Shown here in pieces: positions 36,335-43,912 of a stretch of DNA of 64,000 nucleotides (its first letter is position 1; every line of letters begins with the position of its first letter). A program made the position numbers and the translations under genes. Below the pieces are notes generated by a model, which did no database searches, was not told where the DNA came from, and worked only from the letters and a program-made list of their open reading frames with translations. Source of the stretch: Arthrobacter sp. V1I9 (GTDB lineage Bacteria; Actinomycetota; Actinomycetes; Actinomycetales; Micrococcaceae); assembly GCF_030817075.1 (NCBI RefSeq), contig NZ_JAUSYU010000001.1:310001-374000 (forward strand). The letters are read 5' to 3'.

Positions 36335-36446
36335 CCTGCTGCCGGAACTCGACACCGGCGTCGTGGTCCTCAGCAACTCGGGCCGGTCCTTGGACGCTGG
36401 GGGAATGCGCCTTCTCATGGGCATGGAGGAAGCGCTGCGCCAATAG
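36335..36446 (+). pseudogene. C-terminal fragment of a beta-lactamase-like serine hydrolase
   Basis: Reads G-L-L-P-E-L-D-T-G-V-V-V-L-S-N-S-G-R-S then L-L-M-G-M-E-E-A-L and a stop at 36444-36446. V-V-V-L-S-N-S-G-R-S is the usual C-terminal strand of class-C-type serine hydrolases. Only about 35 residues remain, abutting the truncated DUF2382 gene. Confidence 0.65.
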
Positions 36447-36450
36447 CGTC

Positions 36451-36744
36451 TTATTCTGTGCAGGGGTAGATTATTTGGCTGTAACTGGCCCGTCGGCCGC
36501 TGACGCCGAGGGTGTTCAGAGATTCGTTTAGGGCGTGCGCCAGGAGATCGCGCTCAAGGGCAGGGAAGCTAAGGGCGCCGTAGACGTAGGCTTGGACCTC
36601 GATCAGGCCGGCTTCCCCTCCAATGCCGAAGTATTTCATCCAGACCTGCTCAAGAGTCAGTGATGCAGCCCTGAAGGCTAGATGAAAGTCCTGGCATTGT
36701 GCGTACTCATCCCCTGCGGCGGCCCATGTTTCATCCCTGGTCAT
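36451..36744 (-). CDS. Hypothetical protein coupled to a GAF-ANTAR gene
   Basis: A 97-residue soluble protein, with a W-M-K-Y-F-G-I-G-G motif and helical composition, whose start overlaps the end of the GAF-ANTAR gene by 14 bases. The overlap argues for translational coupling and a functional link. The family is unknown to me; members of this kind often follow ANTAR regulators in actinobacteria. Confidence 0.75.
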   Translation of the reverse strand: MTRDETWAAAGDEYAQCQDFHLAFRAASLTLEQVWMKYFGIGGEAGLIEVQAYVYGALSFPALERDLLAHALNESLNTLGVSGRRASYSQIIYPCTE

Positions 36745-37462
36745 GATCGAGTCCCGGCGTGGACTCGATGATCTCTTCTGCCACGTCCGGCAGCGTCCGG
36801 TTTTCGATGTGGGCTCTGGCCATCAGGTGAAGCATCGCGTCGTGCTTGCCGATGCCCTGGCCGGCCATGATGATCCCTTTGGCGGTGCTGATGATGTCCC
36901 GTTGGGTCAGTGTCGACTTCAGTTGCTCGCTCAACATTCGGCCGCGCTCCCGGGCCTGGACATTGACCAGGAAGATCGAGGCTTGGGCTGCGAACAGTTC
37001 CAGCAAATGACTCTGCCGATGCGTTGCCGCGTGGGGTTTGGCCCAGTAGATTTTGATGGCTCCGAAAGCCAGGTTTCCTGCAAGGAGGGGGACACTGAGG
37101 CAGGAGCGTAGGCCCAACTCATCCGCTGCCTGACCCCATTCAGGCCAGCGGAGGTCGGTGCGGACATCCGCTATATCCACCGGGTGTCCGGAGGCCCATG
37201 CACTCAGGCACGGGCCTTGTCCGAGATCATATTGGAAGGAGTCGGCCTCCAGCACAATTGTGCCCGTGGAAGCTTCGCTGCTGCGTCTGCCGTTGCTGTC
37301 AATCAGGGATACACCCGCTCCCGCGGCACCATCCGCGGCCAGGACCGCAGCTTCGGTGATGAGCTTCAGGGCATGGGCGACCGTCTCCTCATTTAGGAGC
37401 ACGTTGGACAGCCGGGCAAACACTGCGGCCAGCTCGTCAGCCAGCGGCAATTCAGTATCCAT
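36731..37462 (-). CDS. GAF-ANTAR RNA-binding regulator 2
   Basis: About 243 residues, a different subtype from the genes at 16834 and 39719. GAF domain about residues 20-160 with D-L-G-Q-G-P-C-L-S-A-W and S-C-L-S-V-P-L-L; ANTAR about 175-235 with R-D-I-I-S-T-A-K-G-I-I-M and H-D-A-M-L-H-L-M. The A-x-G-I-I-M core is retained, so RNA binding is plausible. Start: M-D-T-E-L-P-L-A-D-E-L at 37462 resembles the family; an ATG at 37519 after GAGG is an alternative. The 97-residue protein downstream overlaps it. Confidence 0.88.
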   Translation of the reverse strand: MDTELPLADELAAVFARLSNVLLNEETVAHALKLITEAAVLAADGAAGAGVSLIDSNGRRSSEASTGTIVLEADSFQYDLGQGPCLSAWASGHPVDIADVRTDLRWPEWGQAADELGLRSCLSVPLLAGNLAFGAIKIYWAKPHAATHRQSHLLELFAAQASIFLVNVQARERGRMLSEQLKSTLTQRDIISTAKGIIMAGQGIGKHDAMLHLMARAHIENRTLPDVAEEIIESTPGLDHDQG

Positions 37463-37609
37463 GACCGCTTCGATTCCAGCATTATGGTCGTAGGTGAACC
37501 ATCTGCTTATTCCCCTCATTTGAGCACACCTCGCTTCCACAAGCCACCGTCTGCAGTTAGCCTTCGGACGGGCCCAGGTACGACGGGCAGCGGCTGGTAG
37601 TCTGCAGCT

Positions 37610-37640
37610 GTCGCTTTCGTGCTGGCGTCAGGGTAGTGCC
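37610..37640 (+). repeat. 31-base dispersed repeat, copy 1
   Basis: GTCGCTTTCGTGCTGGCGTC then AGGGTAGTGCC; matched at 30 of 31 positions by 47475-47505. Copy 2 marks the boundary of an MFS gene fragment, so it is probably the end of a lost mobile element. Confidence 0.65.
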
Positions 37641-37799
37641 AAATTCCGTTTTTATTGACAGTGGCTCGTGATGTTCTCAGGTCCCACGCTGACAGTCGGC
37701 GGGCGCGAAAATCGGGGTGGGAAGCTCGCTGCCCCAAGCGGACTTCATCAAGTCCAGATTCTCTGGACTATCTCGACTGTTCTCGAGCCCTTACTGGGC

Positions 37800-38495
37800 T
37801 TAGTGGCCTGTAGCTAGTTGGGTGCTGAGTCCGTTGAGAAGGATGGTGAGGCCTTGGTCGAGTTCGGCGTCGCCGTCGTAGTCTGCGAGGACTGGTCCCA
37901 GTGCCCTGAGGTGGGGGAATTTTTTGGCTGGCAGGTGGTGCAGGCCCAGGCGCAGGATTGCTTCGTTTTCGTCCGGGTCCACGATGTATTCCTGGAGTTC
38001 GTTGAGGATGTGTCCGTAGAGGAATCCGTAGTAGGCGCGGTAGACGTGCAGGGCGTCGGTGGGGGCGAATCCGGCGTCTATCAGCAGCGTCAGGATTTGT
38101 TCCAGCGGACGGAGCGTCCCCAGCGGGCGTAAGCCCAGGGGAGTGGATAGTGGTCGGGTGACCAGCAGGGGCACGACGTTGGGGTGACGGAGGGCCAGGA
38201 GCCGGAGGTCGTGGGCTATCCGGCGCAGTTGTGCCTGCCAGTCAGGGTCATCGGGAAAGATCGCCAGTTCGTTGAACACGAGCTCGGTGACGCCGTCCAG
38301 CAGGGCAGCCCGGTTCGCTGCGTGCCGGTAGAGGCTCATGGGGTCACAGCCCAGTTCCTGGGCAAGACGGCGCATGCTCAACGCTTCGAGGCCTTCGGAG
38401 TCCACCAGCTCCAAAGCCGCTTTCAACACGATGTCCTTGCTCAGGCGCCCCCTTCGTGGGGGTGCTTGGTCGTCGCGACTTTCGGCAGAGGGCAT
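37800..38495 (-). CDS. TetR-family regulator with TetR_C-type ligand domain
   Basis: About 231 residues. The helix-turn-helix is at 20-65: V-L-K-A-A-L-E-L-V, L-S-M-R-R-L-A-Q-E-L-G-C-D-P-M-S-L-Y-R-H. The C-terminal ligand domain, with R-P-L-S-T-P and Y-G-F-L-Y-G-H, resembles the tetracycline-repressor class. Usual targets are efflux pumps or oxygenases. M-P-S-A-E-S at 38495 follows GGACGG; M at 38522 is an alternative. A perfect palindrome lies upstream, but on the far side only the small YILTS-family gene is found, so its original target may be lost. Confidence 0.9.
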   Translation of the reverse strand: MPSAESRDDQAPPRRGRLSKDIVLKAALELVDSEGLEALSMRRLAQELGCDPMSLYRHAANRAALLDGVTELVFNELAIFPDDPDWQAQLRRIAHDLRLLALRHPNVVPLLVTRPLSTPLGLRPLGTLRPLEQILTLLIDAGFAPTDALHVYRAYYGFLYGHILNELQEYIVDPDENEAILRLGLHHLPAKKFPHLRALGPVLADYDGDAELDQGLTILLNGLSTQLATGH

Positions 38496-38570
38496 ATCGG
38501 TCCGTCCAGTTGTTTCATGCACCCATACAGCGATACGTAAGCTTGCTAAACACCTAGCCTACGCCTAGAG

Positions 38571-38583
38571 TCTACAGTGTAGA
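38571..38583. promoter_or_regulatory. TetR-type operator TCTACAGTGTAGA
   Basis: A perfect 13-base palindrome about 50-75 bases upstream of the TetR gene, in the form known for TetR/ActR-type repressors with TetR_C domains. Confidence 0.75.
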
Positions 38584-38805
38584 GAACTTGTCGACATGGT
38601 TTCAGTAAAGGGATCAGTGTTGGCATGGCCGACCTGGCTGCTCACTTTTCATTCAGGGAGAACCTGCTTCACCAGGTAGAGCCTGCCGGAGCGTCGGAAA
38701 CGCGAATGGTCAGGTAGTACGCTCAGTGCCCCGTGCACGGCATCTGAGTTAAGGCCGCTGTAGCCGAACGGCGGAGACCTGCACCGTAGTGAAAAGAGCC
38801 CTACA

Positions 38806-39060
38806 TTGGCGCATTCACAGTTCGACCAGTTCCTCCAAGAAGCCACTTACAGAGACCACGAGGCCGGCATAAGCCTTCACGGGGACTCCCTTTACGGCCT
38901 TTACACCAGCTGGTGCTGCGTGTCCCGGCAGAAACCGCAGCCAGAACACGTTTTTTGGGCTGCAATGGCCCAGCGGCTCAGTCCCGGAGAAGGGCTGCGC
39001 ATGAAGAAGTGCCCTGCCGCTGCTGACTACATCCTCACCAGCTACCCGGCGATGGTCTAA
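38806..39060 (+). CDS. Small hypothetical protein, YILTS family copy 2
   Basis: An 84-residue paralogue of the gene at 34174: D-S-L-Y-G-L-Y-T-S-W-C, R-Q-K-P, F-W-A-A-M-A, L-R-M and P-A-A-A-D-Y-I-L-T-S-Y-P-A-M-V. Start uncertain: a TTG at 38806 after GAAAAGAG is the only in-frame option giving the full family length. Soluble; function unknown. It sits downstream of the TetR palindrome and could be that repressor's target. Confidence 0.65.
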   Translation: MAHSQFDQFLQEATYRDHEAGISLHGDSLYGLYTSWCCVSRQKPQPEHVFWAAMAQRLSPGEGLRMKKCPAAADYILTSYPAMV

Positions 39061-39480
39061 TCACCATGACCTCGACTCCACCGAGTAATAGCCCGCTCGA
39101 CGCGCCAACCGCGCGGGAAGCCCCCTGGTGCTGCGAGCGTGACACCAACCTCCACCTGGCGGTGGTGTGCCCAGCCGCCCCGGGCGCCGGCAGGAAGGTC
39201 AATCGCGGTGGCACCCACTGCTCCGCAGGCCGGCAGTCCCGGGTGATTGACATTCCGCCGCGGTGCTGATTACCGGGGCTGCGGAGAGCCCAGGGATCCG
39301 TCCGGATGCCAGGCGAAGACCACCGTCTGAACGTTCCCGGGCCAGCAAACGGCACCGAGGAATTACTTGCCACCTACTCTGCCACCGGGGCGCTGTGCCG
39401 CGCTGCGGATTCCAGGTCGAGTGCCCCGTTGGACTGCCCAGCCCCCTTGCTTGAGGGCAGACGCGAAGGACGATTCATTA
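39061..39480. other. Intergenic stretch, no gene seen
   Basis: About 420 bases with no frame of convincing composition on either strand. It ends with the AAGGAC ribosome site of the small acidic protein. Confidence 0.5.
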
Positions 39481-39614
39481 TGAATGACACCAGCCCCAGC
39501 ACCGCTGTCACCCATGCCGCCCTTGAGGACATGGATCTGACTCCGGAGGGTCTTGCCGACGCCCCGGCCCATGAGGAGGACCAGGAAAGCATCGTCCACA
39601 CCGGCAACAGCTAA
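39481..39614 (+). CDS. Small acidic hypothetical protein
   Basis: A 44-residue strongly acidic peptide (A-L-E-D-M-D-L-T-P-E-G-L-A-D-A-P, then H-E-E-D-Q-E-S-I-V) whose ATG at 39481 follows AAGGAC at suitable spacing. It precedes the GAF-ANTAR gene by about 100 bases. Probably disordered; function unknown. Confidence 0.5.
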
Positions 39615-39718
39615 GAGACCCAAACTCCATATGCGGTCGCCATGGGCGGCCGCAGCGTCCGTTCGGAACGCGCATCAAAGGGTGCCGTACGGGACATTAA
39701 TAGGAATGAGGCCAAGTC

Positions 39719-40462
39719 ATGGCCCCCGAACCACTTCACCTGCAGCCAGAGCTGCTCGTCGATCATCTGCAGGACCTCGTACTGAAGACCGAGGACGTGA
39801 AGGTGATGCTGGACGAACTGGCGAACTTCACTGCTCTCACACTTTCGGACCCTGCCGTTGCCTTCTGCAGCATCACCCTGCTGCGGCAAAAGAAGCCCGT
39901 GACGGTCGCCAGCAGCGCAGAGGGCGCACGCCGGCTCGACGAAACCCAATACCGCGCCGGTGATGGTCCATGCCTTACCGCCATCCGCGAAGGGAGCGTG
40001 ATCCACGTGCCGGACGTCCGGACAGAACGCCGCTGGCGCGGCTACTCAGCAGCGGCGCTGGCGGAAAAGGTCGGGTCCAGCCTGTCGGTGCCGCTGGCCC
40101 TGGAAGGGGAAGCCGAAGCTGGCCTGAACATGTACTCCACCCGCTCCCATGGATTCAGCGGCGAGGACATCGACAACGTCCAGTCCTACGCCTACCACGC
40201 CTCCAAAGCCCTCCGACTCGCGGTACGCATAAGCCAGCTCGCCGAAGCAAAAAACAACCTGGCCGCGGCAATGGAATCGCGCACCGTCATCGACCTGGCA
40301 GCCGGGGCGATCATGGCCCAAAACCGCTGCAGCCAGGACGCGGCCATGAAGATCCTGAAAATCGCATCCAACAGCCGCAACATCAAACTCCGTGATGTAG
40401 CAGCATCAGTGGTCGCCTCCCTGACCGCCAACCCGAAAATCCGCACCCACTTCGACGCCTGA
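39719..40462 (+). CDS. GAF-ANTAR RNA-binding regulator 3
   Basis: A 247-residue near-twin of the gene at 16834, differing at scattered positions: GAF with D-G-P-C-L-T-A-I and V-P-L-A-L, ANTAR with I-D-L-A-A-G-A-I-M-A-Q-N-R-C-S, ending I-R-T-H-F-D-A. The leader AGGAATGAGGCCAAGTC is shared with the twin, so regulation is probably shared too. Cytosolic sensor acting on mRNA hairpins; ligand and target unknown. A terminator follows 58 bases after the stop. Confidence 0.9.
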   Translation: MAPEPLHLQPELLVDHLQDLVLKTEDVKVMLDELANFTALTLSDPAVAFCSITLLRQKKPVTVASSAEGARRLDETQYRAGDGPCLTAIREGSVIHVPDVRTERRWRGYSAAALAEKVGSSLSVPLALEGEAEAGLNMYSTRSHGFSGEDIDNVQSYAYHASKALRLAVRISQLAEAKNNLAAAMESRTVIDLAAGAIMAQNRCSQDAAMKILKIASNSRNIKLRDVAASVVASLTANPKIRTHFDA

Positions 40463-40520
40463 CTTTCTTTCCATTGCCCGGCCGGGTAACAATTCTCCAC
40501 AAGTTAAGAACCTCTACCGG

Positions 40521-40563
40521 CACGGCTGGCCCGTTTGAGACGGGCCGGCCGTGAGACTTTTTT
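40521..40563 (+). terminator. Rho-independent terminator of GAF-ANTAR 3
   Basis: CACGGCTGGCCCGT and ACGGGCCGGCCGTG form a strong stem with one mismatch, followed by GAGACTTTTTT. Confidence 0.85.
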
Positions 40564-40576
40564 GCGGTGTAGCGGG

Positions 40577-40686
40577 TTAGCTGATGGTGAGCCTGCGGCC
40601 TTTGATCAGGAGCCAGGAGATCGCGGCTGTTTCACCGATGATGGCGAACAGCCCGTACATCGGGGTCAAGCCTTCGACGAACGCTA
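40577..40686 (-). pseudogene. C-terminal fragment of a DUF4386-like membrane protein
   Basis: The minus strand reads M-Y-G-L-F-A-I-I-G-E-T-A-A-I-S-W-L-L-I-K-G and a stop. This last-helix pattern (G-E-x-x-x-x-x-W-L-L-x-K-G) matches DUF4386 proteins. About 36 residues survive. Confidence 0.5.
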
Positions 40687-40701
40687 CGCCGACTCGGCGC
40701 G

Positions 40702-40785
40702 ACGTATGACGTGCTGGACGCTAATGGACGACCGATCGGCAGCTTCCGCAAGGACTTTGGCAAGTCCCTGCTGAGATCGACCTGA
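40702..40785 (+). pseudogene. Fragment of a LURP-one/scramblase-like protein
   Basis: Reads T-Y-D-V-L-D-A-N-G-R-P-I-G-S-F-R-K-D-F-G and S-L-L-R-S-T before a stop at 40783-40785. The Y-D-V-x-D-x-x-G-x-x-I-G-x-F-R-K pattern is a repeat strand pair of LURP-one-related proteins. Only 27 residues remain. Confidence 0.45.
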
Positions 40786-41200
40786 CACCTAAGCCCACGG
40801 GGTTGTGGTGCCTTTCCCTAGCTGGCATTGTTATTGGTTTCCGTAGCAGTGCAGCATCCCCCACGTCCTTGGTGAGGCACCTGATGAAGAATCCGCGATT
40901 AGTGGCGCGGCTGATGGTCAACCATGACACTGGCTTCCTGGTGACTTGTGGCTACGGTGCTGGGCCAACGGCGGAAGGGCCGACAGATTCGGCTTCGACG
41001 CCTACCTCCACTGGCTACGGCAGCCTGATGACTTTGACCAGCAGATACTTGCCTTGGCCTTCAAGGATATAAATGCCCGCTGGTTAGCCCAACGGATGCC
41101 GCGATCACGCGCCCAAGAGTTTCAGCCACACGAGAACCCCTTTCAACCGAGATGGGCGCAATACGACTAGGCGCATGCCGATTCACTCGCAAGCGAACCC

Positions 41201-41349
41201 GTGGGTCAGCTTCAGAGCATTCTCGTGGCCCGAAATCGCCCTGAGTTCCTCACCGGGCTCTCCAAGCTAGCTGCCGCAGCGGTCGGTGAGGCAGCTAGCG
41301 ACGATATTGAGCGCCTAGTTCGACCGCAAACGTGTGGAAGGATGGTCCC
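41201..41349 (+). pseudogene. N-terminal relic of a GAF-ANTAR gene
   Basis: Reads L-Q-S-I-L-V-A-R-N-R-P-E-F-L-T-G-L-S-K-L then A-A-A-A-V, matching the start of the intact gene at 51392 (L-Q-S-I-L-V-G-A-E and F-L-S-G-L-S-K-L-A-A-A-A-V). Similarity stops after about 45 residues and no GAF or ANTAR core follows. Confidence 0.75.
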
Positions 41350-41416
41350 GCATCCGGCCGATCCTCTCTTGCTAGGCCTGGCTTAATGTCCCCCGGGCGA
41401 TGAGGTGGCGTACCTT

Positions 41417-42568
41417 CTAGGCGGGTAGTGGGGAGTGTGGGTACTCCGGTTCCCGTTGCTGGAACTGCATCACGTCCTGGTTTAGGATCACGCCATCGCG
41501 GATTTCGATTGCGCGGCTGATGGTCTCGTTCCCCGTCCAGGCCGTTGGGCCGGTGATCACGGTTTCCAGGAAGGGCAGCAGGGCTTCACTGATCTCCCAA
41601 CTGGAGGACTTCCAGAGGTAGGAGGGGCTGTGGTCCACCGCGTAGTAATCGATGTGATCGCCCACTGTGAACATCGGCTCGGCGAAGGTGGTGGTCTTCG
41701 CCCAGCTAAAGCCCATACCCTCATCGCAGGAAACATCCACGATCAGGCTGCCGGGCCGGAAAGCGTCCAGGTCCTCCGTACGCAGGTAGGTCAAGGGTGC
41801 GTTGGGGTTTTGCAGGGTGCAGTTGACCACGATGTCGCTTTCGGCCAGGAACGGCGCCAGCGGGACCCGTCCGCGTTCGGTGATGACCTCGCTGAGGAAG
41901 GGTGCTTTGGGGTCGTGATCGAACTGGGCAATTCGCACCGAATGGATGGGCGAACCCACGGCGGCCACCCCGCGGTTAGTCAGGACCTGGACGTCGTGGA
42001 TGCCATGGGCGTTGAGGGCGGTGACGGCACCTCGGGCGGTCGCGCCGAAGCCGATGACGACGGCGCTGAGTCTCCGGCCGTAGTCCCCGGTGGAGCCGGT
42101 CAGGGCCAGTGAGTGCAGCACCGAGCAGTAGCCGGCCAGTTCGTTGTTCTTGTGGAACACGTGCAGCCCGAATCCGCCGTCGCTGGCCCAGTGGTTCATC
42201 GCCTCGAAGGCGATCAGCGTGAGTTTCTTGTCAATTGCCAGCTGGGTGATGGCCCGGTCCTGGACGCAGTGCGGCCAACCCCAAAGGACCTGCCCGTCAC
42301 GTAGTTCGGCAAGGTCTTCGGGCTGCGGCTTGGGCAGGAGCACGACGTCGGCCTCCGCCAACAGTTGCGCGCGGGGGACGATGCGCCCCACGAGTGGTGC
42401 CAGATGTGAGTCCGACAGGCCGAAACGCTCGCCGTAGCCTTCCTCAAAAATCAGGTGCTGCCGGATTTCGGGGGTGATGCGCTGCAGGTGCAGGGGGTGT
42501 ATCGGCAGGCGCCGCTCGTCAGGTTTTCGGGTGCTGGAAAGGACTCCGAGGGTGAGGTGATCCGTCAT
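41417..42568 (-). CDS. Alanine dehydrogenase / carboxyethylornithine synthase-like enzyme
   Basis: A 383-residue NAD(P)-dependent enzyme of the AlaDH/PNT-type family, closest in look to N(5)-(carboxyethyl)ornithine synthase, which condenses an amino acid with pyruvate. Landmarks: P-D-E-R-R-L-P-I-H-P at the N-terminus, F-E-E-G-Y-G-E-R-F-G, the K-P-Q-P segment, V-V-I-G-F-G-A-T-A-R-G-A nucleotide loop near the middle, and V-D-V-S-C-D-E-G-M-G-F. The long upstream extension of the frame covers a separate small gene; the ATG at 42568 is the likely start. It follows that 50-residue basic protein gene by five bases. Confidence 0.82.
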   Translation of the reverse strand: MTDHLTLGVLSSTRKPDERRLPIHPLHLQRITPEIRQHLIFEEGYGERFGLSDSHLAPLVGRIVPRAQLLAEADVVLLPKPQPEDLAELRDGQVLWGWPHCVQDRAITQLAIDKKLTLIAFEAMNHWASDGGFGLHVFHKNNELAGYCSVLHSLALTGSTGDYGRRLSAVVIGFGATARGAVTALNAHGIHDVQVLTNRGVAAVGSPIHSVRIAQFDHDPKAPFLSEVITERGRVPLAPFLAESDIVVNCTLQNPNAPLTYLRTEDLDAFRPGSLIVDVSCDEGMGFSWAKTTTFAEPMFTVGDHIDYYAVDHSPSYLWKSSSWEISEALLPFLETVITGPTAWTGNETISRAIEIRDGVILNQDVMQFQQREPEYPHSPLPA

Positions 42569-42573
42569 ACTGG

Positions 42574-42726
42574 TCACTTCTTCTTGGGGCTTGTTGACTT
42601 GGCGGGGGTGGCCTTGTCTCCGAAGCCGGGCGGCGGTGCTGACGCGGCCTTTTTGTCGGCGCGTTTTTCCTTGATGGTCCTGGCGGGTTTCTTGGATGCT
42701 GTTTGGCGGGGGGATTTGTCGGCCAT
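42574..42726 (-). CDS. Lysine-rich 50-residue basic protein
   Basis: M-A-D-K-S-P-R-Q-T-A-S-K-K-P-A-R then K-E-K-R-A-D-K-K-A, a P-P-P-G-F-G-D-K linker and a P-K-K-K end. Good ACAGGAG ribosome site at 6 bases. Its stop is five bases before the next start, so it is co-transcribed with the dehydrogenase. Charge and length suggest nucleic-acid binding; conserved small proteins of this look are common in Arthrobacter. Confidence 0.7.
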   Translation of the reverse strand: MADKSPRQTASKKPARTIKEKRADKKAASAPPPGFGDKATPAKSTSPKKK

Positions 42727-43405
42727 GATTACTCCTGTAGCGGAACCGAAGGTTCCTGGCTTCGAACGATACAGGTACCCACGAGTGCAGGCAGCAGAGC
42801 CCTCGATACGAGGCCTTCGGGAGCGCAGTCAAGACATCCTTGCTGCCGGCCGGGATCTGCCCTCCCCGTTAGCACCGACGCCTGCCTGACGCGCCAACGC
42901 GGCTAGGGCCGGTTTTGGTGCCCGCCTATTGCGCGAAATTGGGCCAGGAGACGCAACGTTTTCAGCTTCGTTAGTAAGCGGGCATAGGAGCAGGCGTTTC
43001 AATCGCGCCGATAGTGGATGGACTGCCGCCAGCGGCCAGCGGCCCATCTAACGCTGTTAGCTCAACTTCCCGGAAATGTGCTGCATTTGCGTCTGGTCCG
43101 GCGCTCTGGGCGTAAGCTCGAAGTACGTCGGGATGCCACGATTGGATATCCGGTTCCTGATAGGAGAGCCCACCCCTCTGCGCGGCCCCGGGAAAAACCG
43201 GGAATACGGCATTGAGTCACGCTGACTCGGATGCAGCCGAGGAGTTGGGACAAAAAAGCGGACAGATATCAGCGGAAATGCGTTTGCAGCACCCGCCAAT
43301 GTCCCCCCTCCAGTTGGCCCGGTCCCGGGTCACTGAGCCTAAGTCACAGCCGTTCCACGCGCACGCGGGCCCGGTAGTGCATTTGAAGAGCGTTGGCAAA
43401 ACGCC
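42727..43405. other. Intergenic stretch of about 680 bp, no gene seen
   Basis: No supported frame on either strand. Presumably holds divergent promoters for the genes at 42726 (minus) and 43406 (plus). Confidence 0.5.
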
Positions 43406-43848
43406 ATGACCACCACTCAGGCCCTTCCTCCCGTACGCGTCAATTCACCACTAACACTCACTGGGATCCTCGCCTCCGCGTTACCGAAAGACCTCGGCAC
43501 AGCGCGGGCACCTTCGCGTTACGTCGTTCCGGTAGTCTTTTCCCGCCGGCCCGAGCCCCGGGAATTGGATTTGCTCCAAGGAAGCAGCATCAGCCGCCGC
43601 CTTGACGAGGCCGGATACAGCGACGTCGAACTCCGCGTCTCAGACCGACGCCTCCTGATCACCAACACCAACCTCGTGGATCTCAAGTCAGGGTTGGCCC
43701 AACTGCTCGGCATAATCCTGAACGAAGTCACCACCAGGCGGACGGGGAACGGACAGAACGGGCAGAGGAACTTGATGCCCTCGGCATTATCGAGGAACAG
43801 CGGCTGGAAGCCATCCGGCGGGCCGCCGCGGAAATCCACTTCGACTGA
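43406..43848 (+). pseudogene. Hypothetical protein with an internal frameshift
   Basis: The ATG at 43406 opens V-V-P-V-V-F-S-R-R-P, D-E-A-G-Y-S-D-V-E-L-R-V-S and N-L-V-D-L-K-S-G-L-A-Q-L-L-G. After about residue 112 the frame turns to unlikely sequence, while the next frame gives E-R-A-E-E-L-D-A-L-G-I-I-E-E-Q-R-L then A-A-A-E-I-H-F-D and a stop at 43846-43848, a natural helical ending. A one-base change in the G-rich run near 43738-43755 would restore about 147 residues. Family unknown. Confidence 0.5.
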
Positions 43849-43912
43849 AGCCCGGTCCATGCAGGGCAGCGATCCCCGGCATTGATCAGATAACCGGCGA
43901 GGGCGCCCTGGG

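Noticed and set aside
38598..38730. Short frames (about 30 codons) beyond the TetR palindrome
   Set aside because: No ribosome site or similarity; two overlapping frames look equally random.
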